From NCBI GenBank assembly GCA_900548355.1, contig URKR01000001.1, positions 62,001-126,000 on the forward strand: DNA of 64,000 bases, read 5' to 3'. Both the position numbers and the translations under genes were made by a program. This stretch comes from an uncultured Oscillospiraceae bacterium. GTDB lineage: Bacteria; Bacillota; Clostridia; Oscillospirales; Ruminococcaceae. A model generated the notes under the pieces. It ran no database searches. It was given only the letters and a program-made list of their open reading frames with translations, and had not been told where the DNA came from. Shown in pieces: positions 1 to 10,200 of this stretch (position 1 is its first letter; every line of letters starts with the position of its first letter).

Positions 1-1119
1 CGCAAGTTTTTCGATCTGGCGGCGGATATGCCGCACTGTATCTCGCTCGGGGTCGGCGAGCCGGATTTCAAGACGCCCTGGGCCATTCGGGACGCCGGTA
101 TCCGCAGCCTGGAACAGGGCCGTACCAAGTATACTGCCAATGCCGGGCTGAAGGAGCTGCGCGCTGAAATTTGCCGTTATCTGGGGCGCCGGATGGAGCT
201 TCCGTACCAGGTGGAGAATATTCTTGTGACGGTTGGCGGCAGCGAGGCAATTGACCTGACCATCCGCGCGTTGGTGCAGCCCGGCGATGAGGTCATCATC
301 CCGGAGCCCTGCTTTGTCTGCTATGAGCCGATCACACAGCTGACCGGCGGCGTGCCGGTGCACATTGCAACCCGGGTGGAGGATGGGTTTCGCCTGACAG
401 CCGAGGCGCTGCGTGCCGCCATCACGCCGCGCACCAAGCTGCTGATCCTGCCGTACCCCAACAACCCGACCGGCGCGGTGATGAGCCAGCAGGATCTTGA
501 AGAGATAGCCGACGTGCTGCGCGGCACCGATATTCTGGTTCTGTCCGATGAAATCTATGCCGAACTGACCTACGGCCTAGACCGGCATATCAGCATCGCC
601 GCGTTGCCCGACATGTGGGAGCGCACGATCGTCGTCAATGGTTTTTCGAAAGCCTACTCGATGACCGGCTGGCGGCTTGGCTACGCTGCTGCGCCTGCGC
701 CGATCATACGGGTTATGACCAAAATCCACCAGAGTTGCATTATGTCGGCGCCGACCACAAGCCAGTATGCGGCGATCACGGCGCTGCGCGGCTGTGATGA
801 TGAGATCGAGATGATGCGGGACGAATACAACCGTCGCCGCCGCTATGTAGTCAAGGCGCTCAACGAGATGGGCCTGACCTGTTTTGAGCCGCGCGGCGCG
901 TTCTATGTATTCCCGAGCATTGCGTGCAGCGGCCTGACCAGCGCCGAATTCTGCGAGATGCTGCTGAAGGAGCAGGAAGTCGCGATCATCCCCGGCGATG
1001 CCTTCGGCGCTTCGGGCGAAGGGCATGCCCGGATCAGCTATGCCTACAGTGTGGACCATCTTGAAACCGCGATGCGCCGCATCCGCCGTTTCCTGGCTGA
1101 ACATGGCTGGCTGAAATGA
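1..1119 (+). CDS. Class I/II pyridoxal-phosphate aminotransferase, 5' end outside window
   Basis: The reading frame is open from base 1, nine codons before the first ATG at 28, so the N-terminus lies upstream. Fold-type I aminotransferase motifs are visible: GVGEPDF near the start, PYPNNPTGAVM for substrate and cofactor binding, and VNGFSKAYSMTGWRLGY, whose lysine would form the Schiff base with PLP. The family transfers amino groups from aspartate, alanine or aromatic amino acids to 2-oxo acids in the cytoplasm. The sequence resembles the Firmicutes AspC/PatA group, but the substrate cannot be read from sequence. A CPBP protease gene follows after 46 bases. Confidence 0.9.
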   Translation, partial: RKFFDLAADMPHCISLGVGEPDFKTPWAIRDAGIRSLEQGRTKYTANAGLKELRAEICRYLGRRMELPYQVENILVTVGGSEAIDLTIRALVQPGDEVIIPEPCFVCYEPITQLTGGVPVHIATRVEDGFRLTAEALRAAITPRTKLLILPYPNNPTGAVMSQQDLEEIADVLRGTDILVLSDEIYAELTYGLDRHISIAALPDMWERTIVVNGFSKAYSMTGWRLGYAAAPAPIIRVMTKIHQSCIMSAPTTSQYAAITALRGCDDEIEMMRDEYNRRRRYVVKALNEMGLTCFEPRGAFYVFPSIACSGLTSAEFCEMLLKEQEVAIIPGDAFGASGEGHARISYAYSVDHLETAMRRIRRFLAEHGWLK

Positions 1120-1165
1120 GTTCCACGGTTTTTTCTTTAGCTAAAGAGAGAAGGCACATCCCACC

Positions 1166-2023
1166 ATGCAGCAAAACACCAAAAAGCGACTATTGATTTT
1201 TGGTGTTTTCACCATTATATTTCTGGTTGTCTGCGCGGCGGTCTATGCCCAAACCGGCCAGAGCAACGCGCTGGTTGCGTGTATGTTCACCCCGGCGCTC
1301 AGCGTGGTTCTGACCCGCATTGTCACACAGGAAGGTGCGCATAACCTGTACCTGGTTCCGCATCTGCGCGGCAATATTCGGTTTTACCTGCTGGCTTGGT
1401 TCGGCACGCCGCTGTTGGCCTACGCCGGGGCAGCGGTCTATTTCCTCGTTTTTCCCGCGCAGTTCGACCCGCTGGGCAGCGTTTACGCCCGGGATCTGGG
1501 TGTGCAGACGATGGCCGCATATGCTGGCAACCTTGCGGTGATGATCCCGCTGGCGGTACTCGTCAACCCCTGGGTAGGGCTGCTCTCCTGCCTGGGGGAA
1601 GAATTTGCCTGGCGCGCTTACCTGCTGCCCAAGTTGCGTGAGGGTTTCGCCCCGGCTCCGGCCGGGGTGCTGACCGGCGCAATCTGGGGGCTGTGGCATG
1701 CGCCGTTCATCGCGATGGGCTATAACTATGGCGCCGAGCACCCGTTGTTCGGCATCGCAGCGATGGTAATTTTCTGCGTCGTGCTCGGCTGCATCGAGGG
1801 CGCGCTTTTCTTCCGGGTGCAGTCGGTCTGGCCGGTGGCGTTGCTGCATGCCTCGCTTAATGCGCTGGATCTTGCTGCGCCGTCCGATCTGTTTATGTCG
1901 CAGCCCTCTAATCCGTTCCTTGGGCCGGATCCGATCGGGATACTGGGTGGGGCCGGCCTTATCGCGGCCGGTATTTACTGCCTGTACCGTCTGGTACGGG
2001 CCGGACATTCCGAACAACCATAA
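1166..2023 (+). CDS. CPBP-family intramembrane glutamic protease
   Basis: A 285-residue protein with about seven or eight hydrophobic segments. Two motifs mark the CPBP (CAAX protease and bacteriocin-processing, Abi) family: EEFAWRAYLL, giving the paired glutamates and arginine of motif 1, and WGLWHAPF, giving the histidine of motif 2. Members cleave substrates inside the membrane; bacterial roles include bacteriocin immunity and cell-envelope regulation. There is no bacteriocin gene nearby, so the substrate is unknown. The start ATG lies behind an AGAGAGAAGG purine stretch. Confidence 0.88.
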   Translation: MQQNTKKRLLIFGVFTIIFLVVCAAVYAQTGQSNALVACMFTPALSVVLTRIVTQEGAHNLYLVPHLRGNIRFYLLAWFGTPLLAYAGAAVYFLVFPAQFDPLGSVYARDLGVQTMAAYAGNLAVMIPLAVLVNPWVGLLSCLGEEFAWRAYLLPKLREGFAPAPAGVLTGAIWGLWHAPFIAMGYNYGAEHPLFGIAAMVIFCVVLGCIEGALFFRVQSVWPVALLHASLNALDLAAPSDLFMSQPSNPFLGPDPIGILGGAGLIAAGIYCLYRLVRAGHSEQP

Positions 2024-2066
2024 CAACGGGGGTGGTCGGCACAAGGCCGCCGGCCGGGAGGTTCCT

Positions 2067-2960
2067 ATGCAACAACGCAAATCCGTGACCGTGCTCGCAC
2101 CGGCCAAACTGAACCTGGCGCTTGACGTCGTCGGCACACTGCCGAACGGCTACCACGACCTGGATATGGTGATGCAGGCGATCGATCTGCAGGAGCGGCT
2201 TGTGCTGCGCCGCAGCCCTTACCTGAATTTGCGTATGCCGGGCAGTTTTGTGCCGGTCAATAACAAAAATACCGCGATCAAAGCCGCGCTGGCTTTCTTT
2301 GACTATACCGGTCTTTTGGCCGGCGTCGATATCACGATCCACAAGGCTGTGCCGGTACGCGCTGGCATGGCGGGTGGCAGCGCTGATGCAGCCGGCGTGC
2401 TGGTCGGTATGAACGAACTGTACGGTGCGAAACTTTCCATGAGCGAACTCTGTGCGATTGGCGCAACAATTGGTGCCGATGTGCCGTTTGCCCTGATGGG
2501 CGGCACCTGCCGTGTGCGCGGGGTGGGGGACCTGCTCAAACCGCTGCCGCCCTGCCCGGATTGCCGGTTTGTTGTGGTAATGCCGAGCATCGGCGTTTCG
2601 ACGCCGGAAGCCTTTCAGCGGTACGACCAGATGGGGAGCCCGGTGCATCCGGATTGTGAACGGCAGGAAGCCGCTGTCCGGGCCGGCGACCTGGCCGAGA
2701 TCTGCGCGGCGGCGGGCAATGCGCTCGAACATTGTTCCGGCGCGCAGGAGACGCCGGCTATCTGTGCCAAGCTCAACGAACACGGCGCGCTGACCAGCCA
2801 GATGACCGGCTCCGGCGCAGCGGTGTTTGGCGTGTTTGACGGTGAAGATGCAGCCCTCGCCGCTGTGCAAGCGCTGCAAGGCAGCTACAAACAGGTTTAT
2901 CTCTGCCGCCCGGTGCGCGGCGGTGCGCAGGTACTGCCTGAGAAAGCTGCGCGCCCATAG
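2067..2960 (+). CDS. ispE: 4-diphosphocytidyl-2-C-methyl-D-erythritol kinase
   Basis: IspE phosphorylates CDP-methylerythritol in the non-mevalonate (MEP) isoprenoid pathway. It is a GHMP kinase of 297 residues, the usual length. Motifs: APAKLNLALDVVG at the N-terminus, PNGYHDLDMVMQ, the ATP-binding glycine loop PVRAGMAGGSADAAG, and the C-terminal MTGSGAAVFGVF loop. The ATG at 2067 is preferred because GGGAGG precedes it and the kinase motif begins there; an in-frame extension to 1848 only overlaps the upstream gene. A hairpin and spoIIR follow. Confidence 0.95.
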   Translation: MQQRKSVTVLAPAKLNLALDVVGTLPNGYHDLDMVMQAIDLQERLVLRRSPYLNLRMPGSFVPVNNKNTAIKAALAFFDYTGLLAGVDITIHKAVPVRAGMAGGSADAAGVLVGMNELYGAKLSMSELCAIGATIGADVPFALMGGTCRVRGVGDLLKPLPPCPDCRFVVVMPSIGVSTPEAFQRYDQMGSPVHPDCERQEAAVRAGDLAEICAAAGNALEHCSGAQETPAICAKLNEHGALTSQMTGSGAAVFGVFDGEDAALAAVQALQGSYKQVYLCRPVRGGAQVLPEKAARP

Positions 2961-3011
2961 GCGCTGCCGAAAAAGGCAGATGGTTCGGAACAGATTTTGT
3001 TTTTTGTATGC

Positions 3012-3054
3012 AACCACCCCTTTGTGCCCATACTGTTGGGCGAAAGGGGTGGTT
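3012..3054 (+). other. Long hairpin covering the spoIIR ribosome-binding site
   Basis: Bases 3012-3023 pair perfectly with 3043-3054 (12 bp), and 3026-3030 pair with 3037-3041 inside the loop. The right arm contains the AAAGGGGTGG Shine-Dalgarno sequence of spoIIR, whose ATG is at 3058. A short run of T follows, so the hairpin could also act as a weak terminator for ispE transcription. Confidence 0.6.
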
Positions 3055-3057
3055 TGT

Positions 3058-3669
3058 ATGTTTAAATTTCCGTGCTTTTTCCGGCCGCGCCGTCTGCGTC
3101 TCGCGGTAGAGATTGGCTGCGCGCTTGGTTTTGCCCTGACCGTGGTACTTAGCGTGGCTGCCCAGCAATATCGGGAGCTGTGCCGCGAGGTCTGCCGGGA
3201 TACGCTGCGGCTGCATGTGCTGGCCAACAGCGATGCGCTATCTGACCAGATTCAGAAACTTGCCGTGCGCGATGCCATCTTGGAGGCGGTCAGCGCTGCT
3301 ACCGCCGACGCGACAGACAAAGCGGAAGCTGTGGCGGCCGTGCGCGCGGCGCTGCCCGCTTTGCAGGCGGCGGCCCAGCAGGTGACAGGGGCGCGCGTGG
3401 TTCGGATGCGGCTGGTGGAAGAACCATTTGCGGCAAAGCAATATGATGACTTTCGTCTGCCTGCCGGTACCTATACGGCGCTGCGTGTGGAGATTGGCCG
3501 CGCCGAGGGACACAATTGGTTTTGCGTACTCTACCCGGCGCTCTGCGTTGGGGCAAGCGAAGCAAAGTACGACCGGGCGGAAGAAAATGCGCTGGTTTTT
3601 GGCAGATATGAAATTCGCAGCGCCCTGTGGGATACGCTGCACCCGCGCAGACAAAATGATAAAGGCTGA
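3058..3669 (+). CDS. spoIIR: Stage II sporulation protein R
   Basis: SpoIIR is made in the forespore under sigma-F and secreted towards the mother cell, where it triggers processing of pro-sigma-E by SpoIIGA. The 203-residue protein has an N-terminal hydrophobic segment (about residues 17-35), then the family signatures LRLHVLANSD and, near the C-terminus, LPAGTYTALRVEIG and NWFCVLYPALC. The ATG at 3058 is chosen because the hydrophobic leader starts there and it follows a GGGGTGG sequence. The gene appears intact, which suggests sporulation ancestry or capacity. Its RBS lies in a hairpin. Confidence 0.93.
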   Translation: MFKFPCFFRPRRLRLAVEIGCALGFALTVVLSVAAQQYRELCREVCRDTLRLHVLANSDALSDQIQKLAVRDAILEAVSAATADATDKAEAVAAVRAALPALQAAAQQVTGARVVRMRLVEEPFAAKQYDDFRLPAGTYTALRVEIGRAEGHNWFCVLYPALCVGASEAKYDRAEENALVFGRYEIRSALWDTLHPRRQNDKG

Positions 3670-3685
3670 ACCGCACAAGCCCGGT

Positions 3686-3714
3686 TTGCGGGTGCGGGGT
3701 AAACGGTGTATAAT
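3686..3714 (+). promoter_or_regulatory. Predicted sigma-A promoter for addBA
   Basis: TTGCGG at 3686-3691, a 17-bp spacer and a perfect TATAAT at 3709-3714, about 67 bases before the addB start. Confidence 0.6.
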
Positions 3715-3780
3715 AGTTACAGTTGTGGCGGCGGTTGCCCGCTGTGCACCCGAACCAATGTGAAAGGCGGACCCTCTATC

Positions 3781-6700
3781 ATGCTCACCTTGCTTCTAGG
3801 CCCATCAGGCAGCGGTAAATCCAGCCGGCTGCGCGCCCAAATCAAATCGCGTGCGCAGGCCGGGCAGCGCAGCCTGTTGCTGGTGCCGGAACAATTCACC
3901 TCCTCCACCGAGGCCGCGCTCTATGGCGTGTTGGGGGATACTCTTTCCGGTTTTGTGGAAAGCTATTCCTTCACATCGCTCGCGGAAGCGCTGCTGCGCC
4001 GGTATGGCGGGGTCGCGGTGCCTACCTTGAGTGAGGCTGGGCGCGCCGTTCTGGTGCGGCGCGCACTGGATTCTCTGCTCGATAAAGTGGTGTATTATAG
4101 CCGTCAGCGCAGGAGCACAGCGTTCTGCCAGAAAATGGCCGAGACAATTGAGGAATTGAAAAGTGCCGGGGTGCGTCCTGACACACTGGCCCGCTACGCC
4201 CAGGGCCCCGGTGCGGATACCGAAAAACTCAGTGAACTGGCCCTGATCTACGGTGCGTATGAAAGCTTGCTGGCTCAGACTGCGATGGATCCCGGCGACC
4301 GGCAGGAACTGGCGGCACGCCGGTTACGGGAAGCCGGCGCTGGGGCAGACTTTTTTTCCGGCTGCGCTGTGTACATTGATGAATTTGATACCTTCAACGC
4401 CCCCAAGCGGGCGCTGCTCAAAGCGATGCTGCCAGCCACCGATCTCACGGTCAGCCTGTGTTGTGATGGTTTACAGGAAAACGACGGCGGCGTGGGCGTG
4501 TTCAGCGGGGCACGCCAAGTGGCGGGTACTCTCAAAGCGCTTGCCGCACATGCAGGCATTGAAACCCGTACAATCACCCTGACGGAAGACCTGCGCCACC
4601 GTGACGCGCCGGCCCTTTCCGAGCTCGGTCTTCTTTTGGCTGATCCCGGTTACACCCCCGAACAGACAGTGCGTGCCGACGCTGCGGGGGGGCCTGCCAT
4701 CCGATACTGCCAGGCTGACAGCCGGCAGGAAGAAGCCAAGGCTGCGGCTGCCGCAATAAAAGCCTGCGCGCGCGCAGGGGTGCCTTATAACCGGATGGCA
4801 GTGATTTGCCGCGACGCGGCGACCTATTTATCTGCCGTGCGGTACGAATTCCGACTGCAGAACATTCCGCTTTTTTTTGACGAACCCACAACGCCGGAAA
4901 ATACCGCGCCGGCCCGTGCTGTTCATGCTGCGCTTGCGCTGCTGCGGGGAGGCATAAGCGGCGCAGCGCTGCTGCAGCTGCTCAAAACCGGTCTGCTTGA
5001 CCTGGAGGAAGAAGCCGCCTGTGCGCTCGAAAACTATGCGTATACATGGCCGCTTCGTGCCGAGGATTGGCGCCAGCCTTTTACCCGCAACCCGAGCGGT
5101 TATGTGGACAATTGGTCGGAGCAGGACAAACAAGACCTGGAACTGGCCGAAAAGGCCCGTGATTTCCTTGCCGGCCGTGCCGGAAAATTCATCGACCGCG
5201 CCCGCGGGGCGGATGTGACGCAGCTGACAAAGCAGATCTACCTCTTTATGGAAGATCTTGGCGCCCCCCGCGCGCTGGAAAAGCTGGCAGAATCCCTGCG
5301 CGCGCAGGGGGAATTGCCGGCTGCCGATGAAACGCTGCGGGAATGGAATGTCGTTACCGGGCTGCTAAACGAACTTGTGCAGTTGGCCGGTATGGCGGAA
5401 GGGAAGCCGACCCCCCTGACCCCAGCCGAGTATGACGAGCTTTTTACCCTGCTGCTGCGCACCACCGATATGGGGCACATCCCGCAGAGCCTTGACAGTG
5501 TGATCTTTACAACCGCCGGGCGGATGCGGCTGCCCGAGACCGACGCATGTTTCGTGCTCGGGTTGGCAGAAGGAGAATTCCCCCAAACGCCGGCAGACCG
5601 CGGGCTGCTGACCCACGCCGACCGTGATGTAATGATAGCGCAAGGCGCCGAACTGCCCGACTGCTTTGAGAACCGTATGATCCGTGAGCAGGTGTGTTTT
5701 TATAAGGCGATGACAGCCGCAGCACGCTGGCTCTGGCTGTCCTGGCCTGGTGGTGCGGCTGGTCTGCCGGTCACATCGGCCATTGCGCCGGCGCTGCGCT
5801 TGCTGGAAGTGCCAGCTTGGCAGCCTGCTCCGGCTGAACTTGGGGCTGCGCCAGCTGCAGCGCTTGATCTGCTGGGCAGTGTTTGGCAACAGCCCACGCC
5901 GCAGCGCGCCGCGGTGGAAGCCGCGTTGCAGCAGCTTGAAGGTACGCCGGCCGAAATGCCGGGCTATGCGGCCATCCGCCGCGCGGCGCGGCGGGAACCG
6001 GCCATGGTGCAGGATACACTGGCGCTCGAAAAGCTTCTGGGCCGGCGCTTGCTCGTCAGCCCCACCCGGTTTGAGCGGTACGCTTCCTGCCCGTTTGGTT
6101 ATTTCATGCAGTATGTGCTGCGCGCCAAACCGCGCCAGAAAGCGGAGCTGGCGCCCAACATCAGCGGCACCCTAACCCACTGGGTGTTGGAACAGGCGCT
6201 GCGCCGCTACAGGGATACTTTCCGCGAGATGACGGTGGAAGAAATTGCCGCGATGGTCGATACACTTGTGGCGGAATATACGGCGGCCAGCCTGCCCGCA
6301 GACGGGGTGCGGATGCAGTACCTGATCGAGCGGATCGCCCGCAACCTTAAAGAACTGCTCGGCTTTATCCAGCGGGACTTGCGCCAATCCGGGTTCAAGC
6401 CTGTCGCGTTTGAGTTGCGCATCCAGGATGAACCTGATCCCGAAGACCCTGCGGCACCGACTGTTCCGCCTGTGGAACTGACCGACGGGGCAGGGCATAC
6501 GATCCGGGTTATCGGTACGGTGGACCGGGTAGACACAATGGAGCTTGGCGGCAACACCTACCTGCGGGTCGTGGATTACAAAACCGGCAGCAAAAAATTT
6601 GACCTGAGAGAAGTCTGGCACGGGCTTGATTGCCAGATGCTTTTGTATCTTTTTACCCTTGTGCAGAACGGGGGGGCGCTTTTCCCGAATCCAAAGATCG

Positions 6701-7134
6701 CCGGGGTTGAATATCTTTGGGCCGATCCCGCCCCCGCCACCGAATCCCGCCCGGCCCAGGATGCCGAGCCGGAACCGGCAGTTTATCCGCTGGAAGGACT
6801 CTTGATTGACGAAGAAAGTATCTACCGGGCCATGGATACACGGGGTACAGGCGCGTTCGTGCCGCTGCGCTTTTCAGCCAAGACAGGGCAGGTAACGGCG
6901 CAGGCGGCTAAGCAGCACCTTGCCAGCGAGGAGAAGTTCGCCCGTATCCGCAACCACCTTGACAGTCTGCTGACCCGGATGGCAGAAAACCTTTATGGCG
7001 GCAATATTGCGGCTGTCCCTTTTGCGCCTTCCTCCAAGAGCCCTTGTATCTACTGCGATTACCGCGCAGTCTGCCGCCATGCGGATGGAGAGGGCGAACG
7101 CGACCTGGAACAACAGCAGGACCCGTTTGAATAA
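3781..7134 (+). CDS. addB: ATP-dependent helicase/nuclease subunit B
   Basis: AddB partners AddA in the RecBCD-like enzyme that resects double-strand breaks and recognises Chi. The protein has 1117 residues, the usual size. It has a Walker A motif GPSGSGKSS at residues 7-15 and a C-terminal PD-(D/E)XK nuclease region (RVVDYKTGSKKFDL). The iron-sulfur cysteines are the single Cys of CPFGYFMQ near residue 770 and the CxxCx5C cluster CIYCDYRAVC near 1090. The ATG at 3781 follows AAAGGCGG; earlier in-frame starts lack this spacing. addA follows after 109 bases. Confidence 0.95.
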   Translation: MLTLLLGPSGSGKSSRLRAQIKSRAQAGQRSLLLVPEQFTSSTEAALYGVLGDTLSGFVESYSFTSLAEALLRRYGGVAVPTLSEAGRAVLVRRALDSLLDKVVYYSRQRRSTAFCQKMAETIEELKSAGVRPDTLARYAQGPGADTEKLSELALIYGAYESLLAQTAMDPGDRQELAARRLREAGAGADFFSGCAVYIDEFDTFNAPKRALLKAMLPATDLTVSLCCDGLQENDGGVGVFSGARQVAGTLKALAAHAGIETRTITLTEDLRHRDAPALSELGLLLADPGYTPEQTVRADAAGGPAIRYCQADSRQEEAKAAAAAIKACARAGVPYNRMAVICRDAATYLSAVRYEFRLQNIPLFFDEPTTPENTAPARAVHAALALLRGGISGAALLQLLKTGLLDLEEEAACALENYAYTWPLRAEDWRQPFTRNPSGYVDNWSEQDKQDLELAEKARDFLAGRAGKFIDRARGADVTQLTKQIYLFMEDLGAPRALEKLAESLRAQGELPAADETLREWNVVTGLLNELVQLAGMAEGKPTPLTPAEYDELFTLLLRTTDMGHIPQSLDSVIFTTAGRMRLPETDACFVLGLAEGEFPQTPADRGLLTHADRDVMIAQGAELPDCFENRMIREQVCFYKAMTAAARWLWLSWPGGAAGLPVTSAIAPALRLLEVPAWQPAPAELGAAPAAALDLLGSVWQQPTPQRAAVEAALQQLEGTPAEMPGYAAIRRAARREPAMVQDTLALEKLLGRRLLVSPTRFERYASCPFGYFMQYVLRAKPRQKAELAPNISGTLTHWVLEQALRRYRDTFREMTVEEIAAMVDTLVAEYTAASLPADGVRMQYLIERIARNLKELLGFIQRDLRQSGFKPVAFELRIQDEPDPEDPAAPTVPPVELTDGAGHTIRVIGTVDRVDTMELGGNTYLRVVDYKTGSKKFDLREVWHGLDCQMLLYLFTLVQNGGALFPNPKIAGVEYLWADPAPATESRPAQDAEPEPAVYPLEGLLIDEESIYRAMDTRGTGAFVPLRFSAKTGQVTAQAAKQHLASEEKFARIRNHLDSLLTRMAENLYGGNIAAVPFAPSSKSPCIYCDYRAVCRHADGEGERDLEQQQDPFE

Positions 7135-7243
7135 ACTGCACAATCAAAAGGCTCTGCTTTGAGCCTCTTCATCATCGCAGGTTTGTTGCCGGCGGTGAAA
7201 TCGGGCTATTTATTATTCCGTTGCATCAATAAGGAAGCATACC

Positions 7244-10200
7244 ATGTCCAACACCATCGAATTTACAAAGGCGCAGTCCGCGGCAATCACAGCGCGCGGT
7301 GGCAGTCTGCTTGTCAGTGCGGCAGCAGGTTCAGGCAAAACCCGGGTGCTGGTTGAGCGGGCCGTGGGCCTGATTATTGACCCGGATCATCCAATCGAGG
7401 CCGACAGCCTGCTGATGATGACCTTTACCAACGCCGCTGCAGCCAAACTGCGCGCCGATATCACCGAACGCCTGGCGGAAGAAGTACGCGCAGACCCCGG
7501 CAACAGTCGGCTGCGCCGCCAGCAGATGCGGCTGCAGCGCGCCTCAATCGGCACAGTGGATGCATTTTGCCTGCATTTTGTGCAGCAGCACTTCACAGCA
7601 CTCGAAATTCCGCCGGATTTCGAAACAGCCGATGAGGCGACGCTTGGGCGTATCCGGCAGGATACGCTGGCCGCCGTGCTCGAACAGGCGTACGCCAACC
7701 CGGATTTCCGTGCTTTTGCCGACCTGTATGACCGCGGCCGAACGGATTCGACAGCCGGCAACGTGGTGCTCGAACTCTATGAATTTACCCGTGCGCTGCC
7801 GCATCCGAACCGCGCGCTGCGGGAGTTTGCCACCCAATGGCAGGCCGATCTGCCCCCGGCGCAGACGCTGTGGGGCCGGACGCTGCTGTGCGGGGCGGTT
7901 GACCGTGTGCGTGGGATTCTGCGGTTGTTGGAAGCGGCTTTGCAGGCGGCCGCTCAAGACGAACTTGCCGACCGCGCGTTTACCGGTGTGCTGCTGGATG
8001 ATCAGAGCCGGCTGGAACGGCTGGCCAAAGTGCTGGAAAACGCGGATTGGGACGGCGCTATTGCCGCGCTGGACGAAGAAGGCGGTTGGAAACGCCCGGG
8101 CAGGATCAACGGCGGCCGGAGCGCCAACCCGGCCGCCAGCGCCGCCGCCGAACTGCGTGACCGCGCCAAAAAGCAGACCGAACAACTGCGCAAAGACTGG
8201 CTGTTGTGTACCGCGGCTGAGTTTGCGGCAGACCGCCGCCGTGCCGCACCGTTGGTGGAGGCACTTGTGCAGACGGTACAGCTGTTTGCTGATGCTTACT
8301 TTCAAGCGAAGCTTGCGGAAAAAGTGCTGGATTACGCCGACTATGAGCATCTGACCCTTGATCTGCTCCAAACACAGGATGGCGCGCGTACCCCCTTGTG
8401 CAAAACGGTCAGCCGCCAATATGCAGCGGTGCTTGTTGATGAATACCAGGATACCAACGCTCTGCAAGACGCTATTTATTTTTCGCTGGCTGCGCCGGAT
8501 GCGTCCAATCTCTTTTTTGTTGGCGATATCAAGCAGAGCATTTATCGCTTCCGCCAGGCTGACCCGAGCGTTTTTGCGGCCAAACAGGCAGCCTGGCGCC
8601 CTTACCCTGACCCACAGCAGATTCCCTTCAAAGAACCGGCAACTATTTCGTTGGACGCCAATTTTCGAAGCGCGCCGGCTGTGATAGAGGGCATCAACGA
8701 TATTTTTGAGACAATCTTCTCTGAATCATTGGGCGGCATCGCCTACGGAAAAGGACAGCGACTGGTGGTCGGCAAACCGTCTGATTACCGCGGCCTGTGT
8801 GAGATTGACGTGCTGGAAAACGCTGATGCCGCATCAGACGCTGCCGTGATTGCCGCACGCATTCGGGAAATGCAGGCAGAGGGATACCCTGTGCGCGGGA
8901 AGGCTGGCACCCGCCCGTGTCAGTTCGAGGACTTTTGCATTCTGTTGCGCGGCCGTCAGGACTTTGCTGTCTATGAAGCAGCTTTGCGGGCGGCGGAAAT
9001 CCCGGTCTACGCCGATGTCGCGGCCGATCTGCTTGATGCCCCGCACATCCGGCCGTTTGCAGCGCTGCTGCGTGTGGTTGATAACCCGGCCCAGGATGTG
9101 GAGCTTGCAGCTGTGCTGCTCAGCCCGATGTACCCCTATACGCCGGATGACCTTGTGCACCTTCGAGGGAAAATACCGGGCGGCAGTTTGTATGCTGCGG
9201 TGCTGCGCCATGGCGCCGGACGTTTTGATGCCTTTTTGCAAGATCTCGCGGTATTTCGGCACCTGGCCAGGACACTGTCGGTAGATCAGCTGATCGAGGA
9301 GCTGCTTGCCCGTACCGGTTACCTGGCTGCGGTTGGGGCGCTGCCGGATGGCCCTCGCTGCCGTGAAGATCTGCGCGCCTTTGTGGCCTGGGCATCCGGC
9401 GCCGGTGCGCGTGGGCTGCCGGCGCTGATCCGGGCCATGCAGGCGGCTCAACACAGCGGGGGGATACAGCCGGCCGGCGGGGGACAAAGCCGCCCGGGCT
9501 GCGTTTCCATCATGACGGTACATCGTTCCAAAGGGCTGGAATTCCCCATTGTTTTTGTGGCCAATACCGCCCATAAATTCAACCAGAGCGATGTGATCCG
9601 GCCGGTGCTTAACCACCGTACACTCGGTGTTGGGCTGACCCTGCGGGATGGCCGCCGCGCCAGCCGGTATAAAACGCTGCCCTATGCGGCGCTGGCCCAG
9701 GCCATCAAGGCAGAAACACTCAGTGAAGAGATGCGAATTCTCTATGTCGCGCTGACACGCGCGCAGGATGTGCTGATTGTCACAATTCCGGTCAAGCAAC
9801 TGGACTCATCGCTTAAAAGCCCGGCGCTCTACGCCAAGGCCGGTGCGGTCGGGCCTGAAATGCTGCAAACATTTTCTTCCTGGTCCGGGTGGCTGCTTAC
9901 GGCAGCGCTTCGGCACCCGGGCAGTGCCGAACTGTGGGCACGCACCGACTTTCTGCCGCCGCCTTTCACAAGTAAGGCATCGCTGACCATTCGGCTTTGC
10001 ACGCCGCCGGCGCCCGCTGCTGCACCGGCGGAGCCACCGGCACCGGAGCCGGATCAGCTTTTGCTGGCAGCTTTGCAGCAGAGTTTTGCCTGGAAGGACC
10101 CCCGCCGCCCCCTGCGGGATATACCGGCCAAGGTCAGCGTATCGGCCGTAACCCACGCAGCTCGGCCGCTGGCGCTTGAACGCCCGGCGTTTATGCAGAA

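Noticed and set aside
1959..3227. Leftward 422-codon open frame opposite ispE and spoIIR
   Set aside because: Antisense shadow in GC-rich coding DNA; both rightward genes have clear family motifs.
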